Origin: Anaerolinea sp.
GTDB taxonomy: Bacteria; Chloroflexota; Anaerolineae; Promineifilales; Promineifilaceae
Reading direction: 5' to 3'
Length of the DNA stretch: 64,000 bases
Assembly: GCA_014879875.1 (NCBI GenBank)
Contig: JACSRF010000180.1
Location: 1 to 64,000 of the forward strand
Below are positions 33,003 to 41,400 of the stretch, in pieces. The first letter of the stretch is position 1. Every line of letters starts with the position of its first letter. Position numbers and translations under genes: made by a program. The notes under the pieces are model-generated. The model saw only the letters and a list, made by a program, of their open reading frames with translations. It was not told where the DNA came from and searched no databases.

Positions 33003-34376
33003 CTAATAATTGTCGTTGGCCGCTAGGTTTTCATTCATCGTGGTGCGCTGCAGGCGCGTGTTGTCTCCTTCCAGTATAGCATCTGGCAACTCAGTCTCAA
33101 TGAGCCGCACATTTGGATTCCAATATGTGACGCCAACTAAAACGAGCGTCAGAACACCGATATTAATAAACAGCAAACCAATCCCCCTACCTGTTCCAGT
33201 GCCTAAAATGTTTCCGATCAACGTCACCCCCAACACCCCATCAGAGCGCATCAATGGCTCATAGACGTTGTCCGCGAGTGGGCCGGCCACCAGGTTCGCT
33301 ATCGGACGAGCGGCAGTTGCAATCATCCCACTTAAGGCGAAAAAGCGCCCCTGCACATCAGCAGCCACTTTCGTTTGAAAAAGCGCCTGTGTTGACCCAT
33401 CCATAATGGGCAGACAGAAGAAGAAGATAAATCCGGCCACAGTATATAGAAGGATGGAAGGTGGCAACCCGATAGCAATGATACAAAGACCAATGACAAA
33501 CATCCCGCCAAAGATACCGACAACGCGCTTCTGGGGACCTCCCCAAATGCCCATGGTCAATGCACCTGCCAACATACCAAACCCGCCAACCGTCATAATC
33601 GTCCCTAACACAGTTGGCGAAGCGGTGGATAATATGAGAGGGGTTACCAAAATGGTGATCAATCCTGAAACAAAATTGGTACAGGCAAAAAATAGCATCA
33701 GCCTCAATAAGCCGGGACGTGTGGTGATATATGCCCAACCATATGCTGCCTCGCGCCAGATAGAACCTTTGTTGTGCTCGTTTCCATCGCTTTTTTCTGG
33801 TTTAGGAAACCGAACCAGGGCCAGTGCAATCAAAGAAGCCAAATAGGTCACAAAGTCAATCAGCATGACCCCGCGTAATTCAATCGTGATCAAAAGAAAG
33901 CCGGCTACAACCGGAGCAATGATTTGCGCCAGTGCATTTGCGCCAGTGATTACGCCGTTGGCGCGACCTAAATGTTCTTTGGGCACCAAGAGGGGAATCG
34001 AAGCTGTAAAAGCTGGTTGTTGGAAGGCAGTTGAGAGAGAGGTGATAACGGCGGCCAGGTAAATGTGCCAGGTCAACAGTTGTTCGTTCGTCAACAGCCA
34101 AAATAAAGTAAAGGTTGTAATTGCAGCGGCCGTGTCACTCACAATGATTACAACACGCCGATCCCATCGATCCACGAGGCTGCCCGCAATCGGTGCAAGC
34201 AAAATACCCGGCAGTGTCAAGCAGACAGCATTGATTGCCAGAGGGGTTACAGACCCTGTCTTTTGATAAAGCCAGACCGTGAGCGCAAACCCTGTCAGGC
34301 TTGAGCCAATGAGCGAGATAAGCTGCCCAACCGCATAAACCGTAAAAGCCTGTATACCATAAAAAGTACGTTTCAT
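33003..34376 (-). CDS. MFS efflux transporter (macrolide-efflux-like)
   Basis: A 457-residue major facilitator with 12 predicted membrane helices. It opens with FYGIQAFTVYAVGQLISLIGSSLTGFALTVWLY and carries the family's loop motif as GSLVDRWDRRVVIIVSDT between helices 2 and 3. This subgroup includes macrolide exporters and the exporters common at the ends of PKS/NRPS loci. It is the last gene of the minus-strand biosynthetic series, separated from the hydrolase by 200 bases, so it may have its own promoter. It most likely exports the cluster product or provides self-protection. ATG at 34376 follows a GAGG. The gene contains no ACGGCCGT, unlike most of its neighbours. Confidence 0.85.
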   Translation of the reverse strand: MKRTFYGIQAFTVYAVGQLISLIGSSLTGFALTVWLYQKTGSVTPLAINAVCLTLPGILLAPIAGSLVDRWDRRVVIIVSDTAAAITTFTLFWLLTNEQLLTWHIYLAAVITSLSTAFQQPAFTASIPLLVPKEHLGRANGVITGANALAQIIAPVVAGFLLITIELRGVMLIDFVTYLASLIALALVRFPKPEKSDGNEHNKGSIWREAAYGWAYITTRPGLLRLMLFFACTNFVSGLITILVTPLILSTASPTVLGTIMTVGGFGMLAGALTMGIWGGPQKRVVGIFGGMFVIGLCIIAIGLPPSILLYTVAGFIFFFCLPIMDGSTQALFQTKVAADVQGRFFALSGMIATAARPIANLVAGPLADNVYEPLMRSDGVLGVTLIGNILGTGTGRGIGLLFINIGVLTLVLVGVTYWNPNVRLIETELPDAILEGDNTRLQRTTMNENLAANDNY

Positions 34377-34576
34377 AGGATTACCTCGTCAACAGAGTTG
34401 TTTCTTAAATAATTGAGAATGAAATTCCAAAAACCTATGACCATACCAATCACGTCATCACCAATGAGTACATTCAGTAAAGGTTTGTGCCAGTAGAAGA
34501 AACATTTTATCCAACATTGTATGAGCGGTTCTCTTGTCACTTCAGTTTTAAGAAAGAACAACCCTGCTTTACAAAA

Positions 34577-35485
34577 TTAATCTTTTAACAATGCCTGATC
34601 AAAGAATTCAAGCACCCGTTCTTCGTATTCTTGTTGGCGCGTTGTGGGGCCGCTGCAATGTGTCGCCTCAGGTATATTCCATACTGTTTTAGGTTCCTGG
34701 GCAAAAGAGAAAATATAATCACCTTGTCGCTGCTCAAATCCTGTTCCAGCCGAAATAATGAGAAGTGGACGTGGGGCAATCTGCGTAACAGCTTCTGTCA
34801 GGGGCATGGGTGCAGAACTACCCGTAAACCATTCCATGAATTTAAAAAAGGAAGGAAACATCAAGATGTTCATCACATCTTCAAGATTTGCTGGTGGCGA
34901 AACATCTCGAAAAGTTGTATGAAATGGAGCATCAGCAATGACAGCCTGGATGCTGTCGTTTTGTGCGGCAGAGGCAATGGCAATTTCAGCTCCCATTGAG
35001 CAACCCATAACCCCGATTTTCTGTGGGTTTACATCTGGGCGATTTTGTACATATCGAACTGCGTGATTCACATCCGCAATATCAAGCCAGCCATAGGTGA
35101 GTTGTTTCCCTTCACTTTCACCAGTGGCGCGTTGATCGTACATGAGTACTCCGTAGCCCTGTGCGGCTAACATACGGGCATAGGCAGATGATCCAAAACG
35201 GTCGCCACCATACCCATGCAGTAGAATAACGGCCGTGTCATTTTGCGAAGGAATATACCAGCCATACAGCCTGACACCGTCATCTGCCGTTAAAACAACA
35301 TCTTCATACAAAAACCCCCAATCAGAAGGTGTCTGACAGCAGACGGCATGATGCGAGGAACGGGTCAATCCGTAAGCAGAAACAAGAGGAAGCCCTACTA
35401 AAATGCCCAGTACAAACACAAGGATGCTAAAAATCAGTAATTTCATCCAATATCTCCAAAACGATTTCTTTTTTTCTGTTTTCAT
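34577..35485 (-). CDS. Membrane-anchored alpha/beta hydrolase
   Basis: A 302-residue alpha/beta hydrolase with an N-terminal membrane anchor (LLIFSILVFVLGILVGLPLVSAYG). The oxyanion segment is ILLHGYGGDRFGSSAYA, the nucleophile elbow is VMGCSMGAE (G-x-S-x-G), and the catalytic His lies in PEATHCSGP near the end. The catalytic part should sit outside the membrane. Its start is 14 bases after the stop of the PKS-NRPS gene, on the same strand, so it is probably in that operon. It might trim or hydrolyse the product, cleave a prodrug part, or act in resistance. The track uses a TTG at 35497; ATG at 35485 is preferred. Confidence 0.82.
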   Translation of the reverse strand: MKTEKKKSFWRYWMKLLIFSILVFVLGILVGLPLVSAYGLTRSSHHAVCCQTPSDWGFLYEDVVLTADDGVRLYGWYIPSQNDTAVILLHGYGGDRFGSSAYARMLAAQGYGVLMYDQRATGESEGKQLTYGWLDIADVNHAVRYVQNRPDVNPQKIGVMGCSMGAEIAIASAAQNDSIQAVIADAPFHTTFRDVSPPANLEDVMNILMFPSFFKFMEWFTGSSAPMPLTEAVTQIAPRPLLIISAGTGFEQRQGDYIFSFAQEPKTVWNIPEATHCSGPTTRQQEYEERVLEFFDQALLKD

Positions 35486-35498
35486 GCTTCGTAACAAC

Positions 35499-38400
35499 TC
35501 ACACTTTCATCAAATCTAAATATCTCTGTAACTGATGGGCCAACACACGGGCATTATCTGCATCTGTTATCATGCTGACATGATCACCTGGCACAGGCAT
35601 AATTTCAAACTTGCCAGAGAGTAAAGGTGACCATCCTAAGTCATATACTTGATCAGAGGGATGCTCAACTGCACGAAACAGGACTGTCTGCCCAGGATAT
35701 GGTGTTTGTAAGTAGGGTTCTAATGTATAGCGAAGCTCGGCGTTTTCCACAGCCTGACGGACCCGTAAAATGTTGTGCATATAATCGATTTCAATGTCTA
35801 CGGGCACAGTCTGACGCGATTTTGCCAGTGCCAGTCCCTGTTTCATGATATGATCGATCAATGCCGGAAATGGGAGCTGCAAACACTGCTCTACAGTCAA
35901 CTGTACTAGTTGATGTGCTTTTGCCTGTTGCAATAGTTTTTCAAGCAACACATCCCGCGAGAAATTGCTGCTTGTGAACAGGTGGGTGTATTGAATTGAG
36001 GCGAAGTGAAAGGGAACCCCCGCCAGTTCTGCTGCAACGTGGAGAGCGAGATAAATCGTTAATAAATCCCCTGTGGGGTCCAGGGCAGTCAGATCGATGC
36101 GGACGAATGGGTTTTCCAACTGCGCTGTTGTGTCTAATAGAGCCAGAAGTTCAACGGTTTCCCCTTGTTGATGTAGCTGCTGTGCCATTTCATAAGCGAC
36201 CAGCCCACCAAAACAGTACCCGACCAACCAATAAGGCCCCTCCGGTTGTTGTTGGCGAATGTGCGTTATATAGTGAGATGCCATTTCTTCGACTGTTGTG
36301 AATGGTTTTTGACGGCCGTTTAACCCCACCGCCTCAATCCCGTAAAAAGGGCGCCTCAAAACCAGGTGACGGGACAAATTATGATAAAAAAGGGCGTTAC
36401 CCTCCACCGCATGAATGCCATAGATAGGCGGATTTATTTCACCTGGTTTAATGAGCAGTAGAGGTGATGAAGATGTTGGTGGTTCTGCATCTTGCCGTAG
36501 AACTGCCGCTAGCGCTTCAATGGTTGGCTCTTGCATCAATGCCGAAAGAGGCACATACTGGTTAGATGCCTGTTGTATCCGTGACATCAGGCGCAGGGCT
36601 AACAGCGAATGCCCACCCAAGTCAAAGAAACTGTCCTTGACGCCAACAGGATTGACCGACAGCAAGTCTTCCCAAATTTGCACCAAGTGCAGTTCAACTG
36701 CATCTCGTGGTGCGACATAATTCGTGGAGCCAGCCTGTGTGTGGTCTGGTATGGGGAGGGCTGCTTTGTCTATCTTGCCATTCGGCGTCAACGGGAAAGC
36801 GTCAAGTTGCATAAACATGGTCGGTATCATGTATTTTGGTAGTTTATCTGCTAAAAACAGGGTTAGCGTTTCCTTTAAGTTTATCTGCTCTTTTGTAATT
36901 GTTGGGCTTGCAACGATGTATGCAGCCAGGCAAGGCGCTTCCTGGTCTGTTTGTGTGGTTACAAATGATTTATCCACCAGAGGGTGAGTGTCTAAAACAG
37001 CTTTTATTTCACCAGGTTCGATCCGAAAACCGCGAATCTTTACCTGATCATCACTCCGACCCAAAAACACGACTTTCCCATCAGGCAAGTACCGTGTGCG
37101 GTCTCCCGTTTGATAAAGACGCGCGCCAGGCGTGCCGCTAAATGGATTGGGAAGGAAGCGTTCGGCTGTGAGCGCGGGACGGTTTAAGTATCCTCTGCCG
37201 ACACCGCTTCCACCGATGTATAACTCACCAACGACTCCGACAGGAACAGGTTGCAGATTGCTATCCAGGATATACAGTTTTGTGTTGGCAAGCGGATACC
37301 CAATCGGGATATGATGCCAGGGTTGATCGTCCTGGCAAGAGGATTGGAATAATGCCGCGGTGACTGTTGTTTCTGTCGGACCATAAGTGTTAAACCATTT
37401 GATTCGCCCTTCGCCCAGGTGGACTGCTTCTGCAAACAGTTTTGGTGAAGGCGACTCGGCGTTCAACCACACCATACGCAAGGAAGCAGGCATCGAAAGG
37501 GATGTATGCTTGGCGGCGATGATCCACTCCTGCCAAAAAGCGACAGGCAGGCTTAACACTGTGATGCGGAACTGTTCGATCAGGTCATGAAACGGCCGTC
37601 CCGGAACAATCATCTCTTCTGGTTTCAAAACGACAGTGGCTCCACACAAAAGGGCAGGATAAATCTCCTCGACAGTCGCATCAAAACTAAGCGGGGCAAA
37701 TTGTAACACGCGATCCAATGGAGCGAGTTCAAAAGCGGCCATAATTGCCGCCAGATAATGCAGCATCGTTTTGTGGGTCGCCATCACCCCTTTGGGGTGG
37801 CCAGTCGAGCCAGACGTGTAGGTAAGATAAGCCAGATTATCAGGATGGAGCGGTACTTGGGGCGGCTCTGCGGCGTGAGGGATAGCTGCAATATCAGGCC
37901 AGGCTTCGTCTAGATAAACGTGTGTGGCCTGATGCAGTGGCAGTTTGTCCGTCAACGAGCGGTGGGTCAACAAAAGCAACAGTTGGGTGTCTGCCAACAT
38001 CCAGGCGATGCGTTCTTGTGGATAAGCCGGATCGAGCGGCACATAGGCCCCGCCTGCTTTAAGCACGGCAAGCATACTAATGACGGCATCTAGTGAGCGA
38101 GGTAGATAAAGCCCGACAAAAACATCAGGACCAACACCACGTTGTCTCAGATAGTGGGCTAGTTGGTTAGCACGCTGTTCTAATTCACCATAGGTTATGC
38201 TTTGAGCGCCATAGATAACGGCCGTTTTATCTGGCGTCTTCATCGTCTGTGCCGTAAACCAGGTGTGTACAAACGAGTGGGATGGCAAGACAAGCTGTGT
38301 GCGCTCATTCCACGTTGTTAGCTGCTGCTGTTCGGCCTTTGTGACCAAAGGCAAATCGGAGACAAAGGTCGCCGGTTTAGTCAACGCCGCTTCGAGCAGT

Positions 38401-41400
38401 GTCAGATAGTTTACGACCAGCCGGTGAATTGTATCAGCCGCAAACAGGTCGGTGTTGTACTCCATTTTGCCCTGCCAGCTTTCACCCTCTGGCTCGATCC
38501 ACAGCGTTAAATCGTAATTGGCATGATGCTGTGCCAGTGGAATCGGTTCAAACTGCAATCCTTCTATGTCAAAAACAGGGGTGGGTGTGTTTTGTAGGAC
38601 GAGGGCCGTTTGGAAGAACGGCGTATGACTGAGTGCACGCTCCGGTTGCAGTTCTTCAAGCAGTTTTTCAAAAGGAATGTCCTGGTGAGCGTACGCATCC
38701 AGTGTTGTGCTGCGCACGCGCTGTAGTAACTGCTGAAAGGTGGGATTGCCAGCGAGAGCAGTGCGCAAAACCAACGTGTTGACAAAGTAGCCGATCATAT
38801 GGCGCATCTCTTCCCGGTTGCGATTGGCAATGTATGTGCCTACGCTAATGTCTGTTTGCCCGCTGTACCGACTCAGTAACAGTTGAAACGCAGCCAGCAA
38901 TAGCATGAAGGGAGATGCTTTTTCTCGCTTACCAAACGATTGAATCTGTGCTAACAATGTGTCTGAAAAAGAAAAGCGGTAGACATCGCCATTGAATGTT
39001 TGCACAGCAGGACGGGGATAATCGGTTGGTAGTGGTAAAAGCCTGGGTGCGCCCTCAAGCTGCTTTTGCCAATATGAAAGCTGCTGCTGGAGAACCTTCC
39101 CTAGCAGCCATTGCCGCTGCCAATGAGCAAAATCAGCATACTGTAATGCCAGTTCGGGCAGTGGTGAGCGTTTTCCCTGCACAAACGCGGCATACAACGT
39201 TTCCATTTCGCCGATAAAAACGGCCGTTGACCACCCATCCGAAACAATGTGATGAACCGTCACCGAGATAATCGTCTCGTCGTCTTCCAGGCGAATGAGT
39301 GAAAACCGCCACAGTGGGCCACCTCCCAGATCGAATGGCTGTACGCGACTGTTCTGAATGGCTTCTTGTACGGCCGTTTCCTGTGCAGCGGTTGGCAAAG
39401 TGCGTAAATCAATAACCGTGACAATATCCGGAGGTGTGGCAGCGATAATTTGAACCGGTTGGTTGTCTATTGTGGCAAATGTCGTGCGAAACGCTTCGTG
39501 CCGACGAGCGACTTCGGTAATACAACGTTGGAATACAGTAATGTCTAATTTCCCCTGACAGCGAACGGCAAATGACAAATGATATGCCGGATTTTCTGGC
39601 TCCAGGTGATGCAGGAACCAAAGGCGCTCCTGTGCAAACGAAAGTGGGATAGATTCACCCCGTGAAGTTAGCTGGATACCTGCTTCGCTGCTTCGCGCCC
39701 TCTCCTGCATAGTGATCATTTGCATTGGTTGTGCAGGTTGTTCAATCGTTTCTTCTGATGGTGGTTGATCGATCACCTGTGCCAGAGCAGCAATGGTTGG
39801 CGCTTCAAATAGTTGACGCACGGAAATCTCACAGTTGAATGCCTGACGAATTTTGGCTGTAAGCTGGGTTGCCAGCAAGGAGTGCCCACCTAATTCAAAA
39901 TAATCATCATGGATACCAATCTGTTTGACCCCTAGATTTGTCTGCCAGATGTCGACCAGTCTTGCTTCGGTGCCGTTGCGAGGGGCGACATAGCTGGTTG
40001 GTAACTGGGGCCGTTCATGTATCGTTGTGGGAGTCGTGGCATTGTGTTCAGAAACGGTCGTTACCGCCCCCATCACCCACGCTTCATATCGATCCTGCCA
40101 ATCTCCAGGCGAGACAATCACCTGTGGTAGACGACGCAGACATAACGCATTGACGAAAGCCTCTACCCCTTCGTCAGGGGTCATCGCAACAGAATCAACA
40201 GTTTGTCCTAACTGCTGTTGCTTTGTTTTACCTGGTGCATTTCCGGTAAATTGCCAGCCATCCCAATTGATGCTTAACCAGGGCGTTCTGGATGTAATCT
40301 GTTGTGCCTGGGCCATGCCATCCATAAACCGGTTGGCAGCAGCATAAACAGTGAATCCCAGCCCACCAAGCTGCGCTGCTGTTGAGGAGAAAAGAACACA
40401 GAAATCCATCTGGCGTTGGGTTAATAAATTTGCCAGCAGTTGCGTTCCCTCAACTTTGGGACGTAGCAATCGCTGTACCTGTGCCATATCTATCTCTGGT
40501 ATGGGGATGACGATCTCATCATTTGTCACAGCCGCCAGATGAAGCACACCATGCAGCGCCCCAAAAGATTGCTCAACTTCTCTGAACAAAGCCTCCATCT
40601 GGATTGGATCAGCCGCATCAACGGCAAATAGATGCAATTTTGCTCCCCGGTCTTCCATCTCCTGCACAAAGCGGATGCGCTCGCTTGTTTCATTTGCTGC
40701 GGTCAGCCACTGCGTCCATTCGGGGCGAGGAGGCAAACCAGTGCGGCTGGTGAGAATGAGCTTTGCTTGATATTGCTCAACCAAATAACGAGCTAATGTA
40801 CGCCCGATACGTCCCAAGCCGCCGGTGATCAAGTAAACGCCTTCTGTACGCAGCGGCAGCCCCCTCTTGTTTGGTGGGGCAACGGGAGCAAATGCTTGTA
40901 TCCAACGACGTTGACCACGAAAAGCAACAAACGGGTACTCAGGTGTGGTTAGCAGTTCGGTCACAAACAATTTGTCATTTTCGATGGTAACTGAAAAAGG
41001 GGCAGCAGCGATGTCAATGCAGCGCAGTGTGATATGTGGGTATTCCTGAGCAAAAACGGGTGCTGCTCCCAACAGCAGGCATTGTTCTGCATCAGGTAAT
41101 TCATGATAACTGACCTGCTGCGCCTGATGAGTCAGGATATCGACATGGGTGATAGATGTGGTTTTGCTCAAAGCTTGGGCCAGCTTCAGCCATTCTGTAA
41201 AGTCAAATTGGCCCGTTGCACAATAAATGATACGTTGCGGCTTTTCGTTTTCTAAGACAGCAAGGTAGCCTTCGACATCATGGCTGTCACGCATGAACGT
41301 CCATGTATGCCCAATTTCGCCTAGCCAACTGGCTAAAGCTTGTTCGATTTGGGTATGATCGATCAATATGAGCCAATTTGTTGGCGGTAGATCAGGCGTT

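Noticed and set aside
34373-34561. 62-codon minus-strand ORF between the hydrolase and the MFS gene
   Set aside because: Overlaps the MFS start, has no ribosome-binding site and no recognisable motif. Considered and rejected as an MbtH-like protein because the conserved Trp/Pro pattern is missing.
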